Assembly (NCBI GenBank): GCA_029821635.1 | Contig: JALGSW010000019.1 | Span: 1-38,881, forward strand | Direction of reading: 5' to 3' | DNA: 38,881 nucleotides | Origin: Candidatus Zipacnadia bacterium | GTDB taxonomy: Bacteria; Armatimonadota; Zipacnadia; Zipacnadales; UBA5352 | In this document: positions 8,272-17,137 of the stretch, piece after piece | How positions within the stretch are numbered: position 1 is the first letter of the stretch | How the letters are laid out: every line of letters begins with the position of its first letter | The notes under the pieces: model-generated | Told to the model about the DNA's origin: nothing | The model's input: only the letters and a program-made list of their open reading frames with translations | Database searches by the model: none | Position numbers and translations under genes: made by a program

Positions 8272-9588
8272 TCATCGCATGTCGGGCAGCACGTGCGCCT
8301 GTCGCGCGAGAAGCTCCTCCATCATCTGCCGCGCGCGCCCGGCATCGTTGACCACCGGCTCGAGCAACAGCGCCTGCAGCAGCGCGTCCCTGCTGCCCTC
8401 GGCGTAGGCCCGCACCAGCAGCTCCTGGATCGCGATCTGCTGCCGGCACAGCGCGGCGAGGCCCTCGGGCAGCGCGCCGACCGCCACCGGGTGGGCGCCC
8501 GCCGCATCCACGACGACCGGCACCTCGACGACCGCCTCCTCGGGCAGGTTGGCGACGGCCGCGCCCGCGTTGGGCACGTTGACCGACTCCTCGCGCGCGC
8601 CGCGGTCGAGCACCGCATCCACGATGATCGGCCCCACCAGCTCGCGGCCCGGCGCCGCCACCTCCTCGGTGACCGGCGCACGGCCCTCGATGACCGCCGC
8701 CAGCTTCTCAGCGCGCGCGCTGCCGGGGCCGTGCGAGGCCTGGTATCTCCGCTCGTAGGGCAGGAAGTGCGGCCCGACGAAGCCGTAGCCGAAGTGCACG
8801 AACTCCCCCAGGTGCGAGTCCGAAGGGAATGGTAGCGCGCCGAAGGTATCATAGAGGTAGCGCGTGAGGGGCTCGAGGTCGCCCGTGTCCTCGGCCAGCG
8901 CCCGGTGCAGCGCGGGCAGCAGGTCCTCGCCGCTCGCACGGTCACTCACGCCCAGCACGAAGTGGAAGTGGTTGATCCCGCCGATGTTGATCTCCAGCTC
9001 CTCCGCCGGCCGGTCGAGCAGACGCGTGACCGCCGCGTAGGTGCTGTGGAAGCCGTGGCACAGGCCGATGGCACGTATTCCGGTGAGCCGCGTGACCCCC
9101 AGGCAGACGCGGCTCTCGGGGTTCGTGAAGTTGAGCAGCCACGCGCCGGGGCAGAGCCGCTCCATGTCGCGCGCGATGGGCACCATGAGGTTGAGGCTGC
9201 GCAGCGTGTGGAAGGCCGCGCCCGGCCCCCCGCACTCGCCGGAGACGTGCTGGAAGCCGAAGGCGGGCGGGATGGAGAAGTCCTGCCACCAATACTCGAA
9301 GCGCCCCACCGAGACGGCCGTGACCACGAAGTCCGCGCCCGGTAGCGCCTCGGTGCGGTCGGTCGTGCCCTCGATCGCCACCTCGCAGCCGCGGAACTCG
9401 CGCACCGCCCAGGCGTAGGCGAGCATCCGCTCCAGCGCCGCCTCGTTGGTGTCCACCAGCACCACCGACAGGCGCGCCGCCTCGTGCAGCTCGCGCGCCG
9501 CCAGCAGCGCGTTGACAGTGCCCGGCCCGAAGCTGGTGCTCCCCGCCCCGATCAGCACGACGCGACAGCTCGCCCCTAACGGGGTCAT
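8272..9588 (-). CDS. Glycoside hydrolase family 4, NAD- and metal-dependent alpha-glycosidase
   Basis: 438 residues, normal for GH4. The N-terminus is a Rossmann NAD site (VVLIGAGSTSFGPG, residues 10-23). NFTNPESR (153-160) is the conserved sugar-binding motif. The metal ligands are Cys177-His178 (GLCHG) and His207 (GINHFHF). GH4 enzymes cleave by an oxidation-elimination route that needs NAD and Mn2+. The residue after Cys-His is used to sort the family: CHS is common in alpha-galactosidases and CHE in 6-phospho-alpha-glucosidases. The CHG seen here is more usual in alpha-glucosidase or alpha-glucuronidase branches, so the exact sugar is open. There is no signal peptide, so it acts in the cytoplasm. 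It lies 28 bases after the large secreted gene upstream and is probably co-transcribed with it. Confidence 0.9.
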   Translation of the reverse strand: MTPLGASCRVVLIGAGSTSFGPGTVNALLAARELHEAARLSVVLVDTNEAALERMLAYAWAVREFRGCEVAIEGTTDRTEALPGADFVVTAVSVGRFEYWWQDFSIPPAFGFQHVSGECGGPGAAFHTLRSLNLMVPIARDMERLCPGAWLLNFTNPESRVCLGVTRLTGIRAIGLCHGFHSTYAAVTRLLDRPAEELEINIGGINHFHFVLGVSDRASGEDLLPALHRALAEDTGDLEPLTRYLYDTFGALPFPSDSHLGEFVHFGYGFVGPHFLPYERRYQASHGPGSARAEKLAAVIEGRAPVTEEVAAPGRELVGPIIVDAVLDRGAREESVNVPNAGAAVANLPEEAVVEVPVVVDAAGAHPVAVGALPEGLAALCRQQIAIQELLVRAYAEGSRDALLQALLLEPVVNDAGRARQMMEELLARQAHVLPDMR

Positions 9589-9616
9589 CGTGACGCCTCG
9601 CTCTCAGCGGATGATC

Positions 9617-12600
9617 TCAGGGTACGCGCTGGATGACGCAGCCGATGCTCTTCGGGCCGATCTCCACGGGCAGCAGTGCCTCGTCGCCGTCGATCCGCGG
9701 CTCGATGGGCCGCGCGTTCCACAGGTCCTCGTAGGTCGCACCGGGCACGTGCGGCACGCGCAGCAGGCCGCCACGCGGGCCCCCGCGCAGTTCGCGCCCG
9801 CCCGCGTTGTAGAGCGTGAAGATCGTCTCGCCCGGTCCGGTGAAGCGGTTGGCGAACAGGTCCGGGTGCTCGGTGGGCACCAGCGGCGTACACTCCTCCG
9901 AGGCGAACGTCGCGCGGTGGTCGCACTGGATGCGGATCGCCCGTCGGATGAACTCACGCGAGGGCTCGTCCATCCATGGCAGGTTCGGCTCGCCCACGCG
10001 GTAGACCTCACCGTTGAAGAACGGGAACTTGTTCACCCACCAGTTGCCCGCGCGCGTGCCCACGTAGTAGGTGATGTGGAACTGCTTGAAGTCCGGGAAG
10101 GCGAAGCGCGGCAGGTCGATGAAGTGTGGTGCGAGCTCCTGCTGGTCGGCGCTCCACAGCGCCTGGTAGGTGATCGAGCCATCAAGGAAGCGGCGGCTCA
10201 CCTCCGCGGGCGGGTACTCCGTGTAGAGCACCACCTCCGGCCCGACCGCCGCGCGGATCTGCTCGAGCATCGCCACCTCGCCCGCGTAGGGGATCTGGTA
10301 GCCGTTGTGCCCGTGCTCGCGCCCGTAGCAGGTCCAGCGACCGTCGGTCGAGCCGTACTCGTCGATGTAGAGGATGCGGGCGCCGAGGTCGCGCTCGACA
10401 CGCGCGTAGGTCGAACTGAGGTACTCGCGCCACGGCGCCTGGTAGGGGCACTCGTTGTAGGCGTCGTAGACCTCTATGTACTGCGGCGACCCGTCGGCGC
10501 GCAGCATCGCCCAGTCCTCCGCATACTCGCCCGAGAACCGGCCCTGCGCGCTGTTGAGATAGCCGTCGAGGTAGAGGCTCACGCCGATGCCCTGTCCCTG
10601 CACAGCCGCGATGTTCCCGCGGAAGTAGTCCAGCCCGCCGACGCCGTCGTAGTCGGCGTAGTCGCCCCAGCCGCCCCACTGTGTCGAGGCTCCCCAGCCG
10701 AACAGGTTCACCCAGTCGCACACGCCGATGTAGTGCAGCATCGTGTCCACCATCGGCTGGATGGCGCCGCGCTGCTCGGGGTTCTTGCCGGTATCGGGGT
10801 GAACGTTCGTCGCGAGCACGGCGAAGGCGTTGGTGAACCACTCCTGGCGCGGCGCCACGGGCTCGAACCACGAGTCGAGCCAGTCGCGGTAGGCGGCGAA
10901 GATCGCGCGCCAGTCGCCCGCACGCAGGACCAGCGCCGCCTCGGTGGCTGCGAAGGGCTCGCCGGGGGCGAGGTCCTGGCGGGGATACTCGCACGACCAC
11001 GCGCCGCCGCGCTCATCGCGGGCCAGGCGGATGAAGTGGTGCTGCGCCTGCGTGTCATGCGTGAGGCAGGCGAGGGCCAGCCCGGCGGTCGGGCCGAAGA
11101 AGCCGTCCATCTGCAGCGGATGGCGCTCGCCAAGCGGCTCGCGGATGTTCAGCGGCGCGCGGTTGATGATCCCGCCGCGCTTGCCCGCGAGGTACCAGGT
11201 GTCCTCCGCCGAGCCGATCGCGACGCCATCGAGCACCGGGAAGCGCAGCGTGGCCACGGTCAGCGCGTCGCCCTCGTTCACCAGCTCCATGCGCAGCAGC
11301 AGTTCCTCGGCCGCGCCCGCCGCCAGCTCCACCGTCGCCGCCAGCTTCGCTCCGGCGTGGCGCAGGCGGTAGACCATCCCGCCGTCGCGCGGCTCGGCCG
11401 CGACTACCTCCCAGGCGTCGCTGGGCAGCACCTCATCGCCCACGGTTACCTCGAAGACCGGCCCCTGCGCGACCGCGAGCGCGCCCGGCAGGCCCGGCAC
11501 CGTCAGTGCGCCCCAGGTGAGGCCGCCGTCGCTGCGCCACGATGCGCTCAGCCGGCCCGCGCAGACCTCCCCCGTTGCGGCTGTCGCGGGCGTCGCGCCG
11601 GAGAGCGGATCGGCGGGCGGGGCTGCGTAGCGGAGGTCCGACCAGTCCGGCTCGGCGATGCGCGGCGCGTTGGTTGAGAAGGTCGCGCCCACGATGGCGA
11701 AGGCCGCGGTCTGCATGCCCTCGCGCAGCACCAGCTCGGTGGCCCGGCGGGACGCATCGGGCCGCGCGACGCACACGCCCAGCCCGCGCTTCATCCCCCA
11801 ACGCCCGCTCGTGGCATCCAGCGGCAGCACCAGGTCCTCAGGTGTCCCGTCGGCGTAGCGCAGCTCGAGCACCACCTTCTCCGGCACGTCGAGCATCTCC
11901 TGAAGGCGCGGGCGTGCGGCGTCGATCCCCCACGGCTCGGTGCTCGGGGCGGTGTTGGCGGTCAGCAGGTAGACCTCGCGCACGTCCGCGGGCAGCGCGA
12001 GGCGCAGCTCTCCGAAGTCCGCGGTCCCGGTTGCGGTCAGGGCGCCGATCTCCGCGGGCACGCTGAAGGGCACGCCGCCGACCGCGATCTCCGGCGCGCT
12101 GAACCAGCCCGCGAGCCCCATGCGCCGGGCGAGGAAGACCGACGGATGCCCGCCCTCAACCTCCACCGGCGCGGCGGTGAAGCCGTCCTGCCCCGCGGGC
12201 CAGCCGCCCGCCCGCACCTCGTAGGGCAGCACGTCGGCGACCTCCCAGCGCGGCTCGCCGGAGCTGAAGCCGAAGTCGGCCAGCTCCAGCGACGCCTCCG
12301 GCCCGGCGGCGTCGAGGCCCACCGCGACCTGGCTCACCGCGAAGGTCTTCGCCAGCTTGAGCGCGACGAGGTGCCACGCGCCATCGGCCGCCACGTCACC
12401 CGCGGGGAACGCTATCATGCGCTCGCCGCTCGCGCCGCCCGGGTCCTGCCCGAGCCACAGCGTGTAGGCGGAGCGGTCGAGTTCGCCGGTCGCGCGGTAG
12501 CGGAAGGACAGCCACGGCTGCGCGGCGGTGTCCACGGGCTCGGCGAGGGACATCAGCCAGCGCATCCCCGCCGCCGGCCCGCGCACCGCGAAGCGCACGC

Positions 12601-13267
12601 CATCGGCCGCCGGGGCCACGGAATGCTCGCTCGCGGGGCTCTGCGTCCAGCCCGTCTGCGGCGCGAAGGCCTCGGCGCTGAGCGGCACCGGCGTGGTGCT
12701 CGGCGCTGTCGGGGCGCTCGCGACACGCGCGACCGTGGCGTCCCCGGGGAGAGTGTCGGCGAAGCGGATGCTCTCGATCTCGACGCGCGCCTCCCCCGCC
12801 GCGCCCACGATCACCTTCAGCACGAGGTTGTGCGTGAACTCCAGCGGCTCCACCGCCAGCAGGTCCACCGCCAGCGTATGCCACGCGCCATCAGAGACAA
12901 CCTCGTTCGCCAGCGCGTAGGCCCGGCCACCGCGCGTGCCCTCCTGCCCGTGCAGGAAGTAGCCGCCGCCGTCCGCGCGGAAGCCCTCGGCACGGTAGCG
13001 CACGAGGACGTAGCGCTCATCGCCACTCACGCCCTTCCCCGCCAGCGGCAGAAGCCACGCCATCTCCTTGCCCGCGCCGGTGGCGGTGAACGCGAGCGCC
13101 CCATCCTGGTCGCGCACCGCATACTCCTCGGCCATGTTCTGCGCGACCCACTGCGGCAGCGTCTGCCAGCCGGGCGCGCTGGCGCCGTCGATGACCGCCT
13201 CAGCGCGGGCCCCCTGCGCGGCGCAAAGGAGCGTGATGGTTGCGATGGTCAGTGCGCGCGCGAGCAT
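9617..13267 (-). CDS. Large secreted glycosidase-like protein (DUF6259-like TIM barrel)
   Basis: 1216 residues with a signal peptide (MLARALTIATITLLCAAQGARA). Two related beta-sandwich modules occur in tandem at about 53-170 and 220-335. Both contain the pattern 'DGAWH(T/L)...' followed by a 'E(I/L)E...F' strand. A further beta-rich region spans about 400-790. From about 800 a glycosidase-like barrel follows, with AYRDWLDSWFEP, GVSLYLDGYLNS, ARILYIDEYGS (Asp969) and VVLYTEYPPAE. A short beta domain ends the protein. The barrel resembles DUF6259 and other alpha-glycosidase-like barrels; Asp969 at the end of a strand is a candidate nucleophile. The substrate is unknown. AAGGGA upstream of 13267 supports the start. 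It is divergent from the CBM9-like gene at 13452 and is followed by the GH4 gene. Confidence 0.75.
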   Translation of the reverse strand: MLARALTIATITLLCAAQGARAEAVIDGASAPGWQTLPQWVAQNMAEEYAVRDQDGALAFTATGAGKEMAWLLPLAGKGVSGDERYVLVRYRAEGFRADGGGYFLHGQEGTRGGRAYALANEVVSDGAWHTLAVDLLAVEPLEFTHNLVLKVIVGAAGEARVEIESIRFADTLPGDATVARVASAPTAPSTTPVPLSAEAFAPQTGWTQSPASEHSVAPAADGVRFAVRGPAAGMRWLMSLAEPVDTAAQPWLSFRYRATGELDRSAYTLWLGQDPGGASGERMIAFPAGDVAADGAWHLVALKLAKTFAVSQVAVGLDAAGPEASLELADFGFSSGEPRWEVADVLPYEVRAGGWPAGQDGFTAAPVEVEGGHPSVFLARRMGLAGWFSAPEIAVGGVPFSVPAEIGALTATGTADFGELRLALPADVREVYLLTANTAPSTEPWGIDAARPRLQEMLDVPEKVVLELRYADGTPEDLVLPLDATSGRWGMKRGLGVCVARPDASRRATELVLREGMQTAAFAIVGATFSTNAPRIAEPDWSDLRYAAPPADPLSGATPATAATGEVCAGRLSASWRSDGGLTWGALTVPGLPGALAVAQGPVFEVTVGDEVLPSDAWEVVAAEPRDGGMVYRLRHAGAKLAATVELAAGAAEELLLRMELVNEGDALTVATLRFPVLDGVAIGSAEDTWYLAGKRGGIINRAPLNIREPLGERHPLQMDGFFGPTAGLALACLTHDTQAQHHFIRLARDERGGAWSCEYPRQDLAPGEPFAATEAALVLRAGDWRAIFAAYRDWLDSWFEPVAPRQEWFTNAFAVLATNVHPDTGKNPEQRGAIQPMVDTMLHYIGVCDWVNLFGWGASTQWGGWGDYADYDGVGGLDYFRGNIAAVQGQGIGVSLYLDGYLNSAQGRFSGEYAEDWAMLRADGSPQYIEVYDAYNECPYQAPWREYLSSTYARVERDLGARILYIDEYGSTDGRWTCYGREHGHNGYQIPYAGEVAMLEQIRAAVGPEVVLYTEYPPAEVSRRFLDGSITYQALWSADQQELAPHFIDLPRFAFPDFKQFHITYYVGTRAGNWWVNKFPFFNGEVYRVGEPNLPWMDEPSREFIRRAIRIQCDHRATFASEECTPLVPTEHPDLFANRFTGPGETIFTLYNAGGRELRGGPRGGLLRVPHVPGATYEDLWNARPIEPRIDGDEALLPVEIGPKSIGCVIQRVP

Positions 13268-13451
13268 GGTGCATCGTCCCTTCGTGGCTGTGTGCAGGGG
13301 TCATCCGGGTGCCATCGTGTAGGTTCGGCACCGACGCGCCCCGACCTTCTCCGCCGGTGGCGCCGCGCGACCGCTTCGAACAAGGTCCGCGCCGGATTGT
13401 GTGGAACTGCTCGATGGCAACGGAAGCTACGCAGCGCTCGGAGGTTGCACC
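13268..13451. promoter_or_regulatory. Divergent intergenic region, probable paired promoters
   Basis: 184 bases separate two genes that are transcribed away from each other, so both promoters should lie here. I find no convincing -10/-35 pair, operator palindrome or riboswitch. The only clear signals are the ribosome sites: GGAGG before 13452 on the plus strand and AAGGGA before 13267 on the minus strand. The call rests on gene orientation alone. Confidence 0.4.
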
Positions 13452-16364
13452 ATGACTGTTGCGCGAGTGGCTCTGGTTCTACTTATTGCGGCATCCGTCT
13501 GCTCCGCACAGCCCATCGTCATCGGGCAGAAAGCCGATCCCCCGCCCACGCTCGACGGACGGCTTGACGAAGCGGTCTGGCAGCAGGCGCAGTGGCACAC
13601 CGGCTTCACGATGCTGGGCGAGACCGAGAAGCTCGCCGAGGCGCAGACGCAGTTCGCGGTTGCGTTCGACGGCGCGGACCTCTACCTCGGCATCAAGTGC
13701 CAGGAGCCGAGCATGGACCAGCTCAAGGCCGACGTGACCGAGCGCGACGGCAAGGTCCATGGCGACGACTGCGTGGAGATCATGATCGACTCCACCGGCG
13801 ACCGCACGGAGTACTACCACCTCACGGTCAACCCCCTCGGCACGCTCTATGATGCGCAGATGCGCCAGGGCGGGCACGTGCGCGCGCTGCAGTGGGACTG
13901 CGACTGGCAGGCGGCCGTGGCGCGTGGCGAGGACTTCTGGACGGTGGAGATCGCGGTGCCGTTCGTGCAGCTCGAGCTGACCGACGCGTCGCGCGGTGAT
14001 TGGGCGCTGAATGTCACGCGCGAGCGCAAGGCCGGGATGCGCGAGCTTTCGAGCTTCACCGAAGCCCCCGGCGGCTTCCACCAGCCCACCTACTACGCAC
14101 AGTTGCAGCTTCCCGGCGCCGGGCTGGACCGCTTCATGTGGACGGTGCGCGACCCGTTTGATGTCGCGGTGCAGATGGCGCCCGAGGGCGTCGGCAACCG
14201 TGTCGTCTACGCGGCGAAGACCCACGTGACGAACCACACCGGGCGCATGTCGCTGCTGCAACTGCGGCCCCAGCTTATCTCCGGAGAGACGGTCAGCGAG
14301 GGGGAGCCGGTCAACCTCGGCCTCGACAACGGTCAGGGCCGCGAGGTGGCGTTCAGCGTGCCGGTGGCCGAGCAGGGCTCGCAGGTGCTGCGTGTGCGGC
14401 TGGTGGATCGCCGCGATCCGGAGCGCACGCTCTGCGTGCGCTCGATCCCAACCACCGTCCAGTACACGCCGCTGGCCATCGAGATGACGCGCCCGAGCTA
14501 CCGCAACTGCATCTACGCCACCCAGCAGATCGACGCTGTGGAGCTGCGCATCACCTCCGCCCTGACCGACGATCTCCTTGCCGGGCGGCGGCTCAACGCG
14601 GGCATCTTCCGCCCGGCCGAGGGCGCACAGGCGGGGCTGGGCACGCTCATCGTCGCGGGTGAGCCGGTGGAAGCGGCGCGCGAGGTCGCCGTGTCCATTC
14701 CGGCGACCGAGCTGCCGGTCGGCGACTACCAGGTTGGCGTGCAACTGGTCAACGAGCAGGGGGCGGTCGAGCACGTCACACGGGCCTCGCTGCGCAAGCT
14801 GCCGCCCGCTCCGAGCGGCCACGAGTGGCGCATGGATGAGAACAATGTGCTGCTGCACAACGGTGAGCCGTTCCTGCCCTTCGGCTGGTTCAGCTACCGC
14901 ATCGCGGACGCGGCCGATGACCCGTACACCGTGATGCAGGACTACAACGCCAATTGGCGCACGGTTGGCGAGAATCGCGAGATACTCGATGACATCGCGG
15001 AGGCGGGCCTGTTCGTCACATTCTATCCCTACAGCCGCGCCTTCATGAACCGCGGCGACGTCGTCAAGCGGCCGCTGGGCGATGAGGAGGCGGCCGCGCT
15101 GCGTGAGCGCGTGACCGGGCTCATGGATCACGAGGGGCTGCTGGCCTGGTACATGGCCGATGAGCCCGAGCTCAAGCCCGTGCTGCCGCGCCGCGCCGAG
15201 CAGATCTACCAGGTCTGCCGCGACGCCGACCCGTACCACCCGTGCATCATGCTCAACGACACGATCGCGGGCATCCACACCTACGCGGACGGCGGCGACA
15301 TCCTCATGCCCGACCCGTATCCGCTCTTCCTGCAGGGCGGGCTGGCCGCCCGCGGGATTGAGCGCACGAGCGAGTTCGTCAAGGCCTGCAATGATGCGAG
15401 CGGCGGCCGCAGGGCGGCGTGGGTGACCCCGCAGGCCTTCAACTACGGTGACGCCGGGCGCGCCGCCAACCGGGCCCCGCACTTCGTCGAGTTGCGCAAC
15501 CAGTGCTACCAGGCCGTGGTCTACGGAGCGAAGGGCTTCCTCTGGTACACCTACAGCCACGCGAACAACTATCCGGCGCTGAGCATCGGCATGGACTTCC
15601 TGTGCCGCGAAGCGCAGGACCTCAAGGCCGCGATCCTCGCCCCCGACGCTCCCGACGACCTGTCGGTGGAGGCCGATCGTCCCGAGCACCTGCACGTAGC
15701 GGCGCGCCGCGCAGGTGGCGAGCTCTACGTCTTCGCGGTCAACACCGCCACCGAGCCGCAGCAGGCGACCATCACGCTCGCGGGCATGCCCGAGCGCCTC
15801 TACGTGGTCAGCGAGGGGCGCGCAATTCAGACCGCTGACGGCGCGCTCGCCGACAGCTTCGGCGTCTACGAAACGCACGTCTACACCACGAGCGCGGCCA
15901 TCGCCGACAGGGACACGAAGCAGTCGGTGCAGGAGCAGATCGCGCAGGCCGACGCCGCGCGCAAGAAGCCCGGCAACCTCGCATTCGAGGGACAGGGCGT
16001 GGAGGTGGAGATCTCCTCCCACGCGCGCTACAACAACGCGCCCGCGCGTGTCCTGGACGGCATCGAGACGCACATGGGCTGGCGCGCCGATCACACGGTG
16101 CCGGGTGAGCCGTGGCTTGTGCTGCGCTGGCCTGAGGAACAGACCTTCAGCCGAGTGGTCGTCTACACGTCCAACGTGCTGGCGGTGAAAGTCGAGGTCG
16201 CGGAGGGTGACGGCTGGCGGACGATCGCGGAGGTCTCCGGCGAGGGGCGGCTCGAAGCGACCTTTGATGCCGTAGCCGCCGACGCGATCCGCCTGCTGGT
16301 CACGAAGACCGCCGAGGACGCGACCGGAGCCGCCATCCAGGAGGTCGAGGTCTATGCGCAGTAG
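13452..16364 (+). CDS. Secreted CBM9-like / TIM-barrel / discoidin-like glycan protein
   Basis: 970 residues from ATG 13452, chosen because GGAGG lies 7 bases upstream and a signal peptide (MTVARVALVLLIAASVCSAQ) begins there. A DOMON/CBM9-like sugar-binding domain covers about 25-215 (PTLDGRLDEAVWQQA, DLYLGIKCQEP, FWTVEIAVPF). A beta-rich spacer follows. A barrel at about 455-730 opens with NVLLHNGEPFLPFGWFSYR and includes LLAWYMADEPEL, where the Glu of ADEP is the likely catalytic acid, then ILMPDPYPLF and GAKGFLWYTYSH. The last 130 or so residues, from NLAFEGQGVEVE, look like an F5/8-type C (discoidin) domain. The array suggests an extracellular enzyme held on polysaccharide; the substrate cannot be told. 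Its stop overlaps the next start by 11 bases. Confidence 0.8.
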   Translation: MTVARVALVLLIAASVCSAQPIVIGQKADPPPTLDGRLDEAVWQQAQWHTGFTMLGETEKLAEAQTQFAVAFDGADLYLGIKCQEPSMDQLKADVTERDGKVHGDDCVEIMIDSTGDRTEYYHLTVNPLGTLYDAQMRQGGHVRALQWDCDWQAAVARGEDFWTVEIAVPFVQLELTDASRGDWALNVTRERKAGMRELSSFTEAPGGFHQPTYYAQLQLPGAGLDRFMWTVRDPFDVAVQMAPEGVGNRVVYAAKTHVTNHTGRMSLLQLRPQLISGETVSEGEPVNLGLDNGQGREVAFSVPVAEQGSQVLRVRLVDRRDPERTLCVRSIPTTVQYTPLAIEMTRPSYRNCIYATQQIDAVELRITSALTDDLLAGRRLNAGIFRPAEGAQAGLGTLIVAGEPVEAAREVAVSIPATELPVGDYQVGVQLVNEQGAVEHVTRASLRKLPPAPSGHEWRMDENNVLLHNGEPFLPFGWFSYRIADAADDPYTVMQDYNANWRTVGENREILDDIAEAGLFVTFYPYSRAFMNRGDVVKRPLGDEEAAALRERVTGLMDHEGLLAWYMADEPELKPVLPRRAEQIYQVCRDADPYHPCIMLNDTIAGIHTYADGGDILMPDPYPLFLQGGLAARGIERTSEFVKACNDASGGRRAAWVTPQAFNYGDAGRAANRAPHFVELRNQCYQAVVYGAKGFLWYTYSHANNYPALSIGMDFLCREAQDLKAAILAPDAPDDLSVEADRPEHLHVAARRAGGELYVFAVNTATEPQQATITLAGMPERLYVVSEGRAIQTADGALADSFGVYETHVYTTSAAIADRDTKQSVQEQIAQADAARKKPGNLAFEGQGVEVEISSHARYNNAPARVLDGIETHMGWRADHTVPGEPWLVLRWPEEQTFSRVVVYTSNVLAVKVEVAEGDGWRTIAEVSGEGRLEATFDAVAADAIRLLVTKTAEDATGAAIQEVEVYAQ

Positions 16365-17082
16365 ACTCGCTCTGCTTGCGACACTGTTGCTGTGCGCGTG
16401 CGCCGTGTGGGCTCAGGCGCCCGAGCCGCTCGCGCACTGGCCGATGGAGGAGATCGCGGACGGTTCGGTCGCCGACGCCACCGGCAACGGCTACGACGCC
16501 ACCGCGCATGGCGCCGACGAATCCGCGCCCGACGTGATCCCCGGCATCGCGGGCAATGCCCTGCGCTTCCACCGCGCGCTGGAGCAGTACCTGCTCGTGG
16601 AAAACACCGAGGGCCTCACGGCGCCCGACGCGATGACCGTGATGGCGTGGATCCGCCCCGATGAGCGCCAGGGCGCGCACGGAATCATGGGCAACAAGGG
16701 CGACAAGAGCGGCGATCCGCCGTGGCCGGGCTGGCGCCTGCGCTACTTCTGGGCGCGCTTGGCCTTCCAGTTCGGCACCGCGGATGGCGAGGAGCCCTCG
16801 GTCGGCACCGAAAACTGGTCGATTGAGCCCGGCTTCTGGCACCACGTGGCCGTGACCTATGATGGCGAGCGCCTCCGCGCCTACATCAACTGTGATCTGG
16901 CGGCCGAGGCGGACGTCCCCGCACCGATCATGGGGCGGGACCGCGCACTCGTCATCGGCAACTACAGCGGCCGCAAGAACGCCTACGCATTCGAGGGCGC
17001 GATCGATGAGCTGAAGGTCTTCGACCAAGTCCTCACACCGGACGAGATCTTCCGCGCGGCCATCGACGGCATGCCGGACTGA
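16354..17082 (+). CDS. Secreted LamG / concanavalin-like jellyroll protein
   Basis: 242 residues. A signal segment (MRSRLALLATLLLCACAVWAQ) is followed by a single LamG-like domain. Diagnostic strands are LAHWPMEE at the start, ADATGNGYDAT, NALRFHRALEQYLLV, MTVMAWIRPDE, HHVAVTYDGERLRAYINCDL and AIDELKVFDQVLTPDEI. This fold binds sugars or mediates adhesion; no catalytic motif is present. The LLCAC stretch is close to, but not a clean match for, a lipobox, so anchoring as a lipoprotein is possible. The start lies inside the end of the previous gene with AGGAGG nine bases upstream, so the two are translationally coupled. Confidence 0.85.
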   Translation: MRSRLALLATLLLCACAVWAQAPEPLAHWPMEEIADGSVADATGNGYDATAHGADESAPDVIPGIAGNALRFHRALEQYLLVENTEGLTAPDAMTVMAWIRPDERQGAHGIMGNKGDKSGDPPWPGWRLRYFWARLAFQFGTADGEEPSVGTENWSIEPGFWHHVAVTYDGERLRAYINCDLAAEADVPAPIMGRDRALVIGNYSGRKNAYAFEGAIDELKVFDQVLTPDEIFRAAIDGMPD

Positions 17083-17137
17083 CACCGGCGCGACCCGCCG
17101 CTACCTCGAAAACAGTCTCTCAAGGGGAAGTGACCCT

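Noticed and set aside
13479..16094. An 871-residue open frame on the minus strand opposite the CBM9-like/TIM-barrel gene
   Set aside because: The plus-strand product has a signal peptide, ribosome site and recognisable domains. The opposite frame is Arg/Val/His-rich with no domain, the usual shadow in GC-rich coding DNA.
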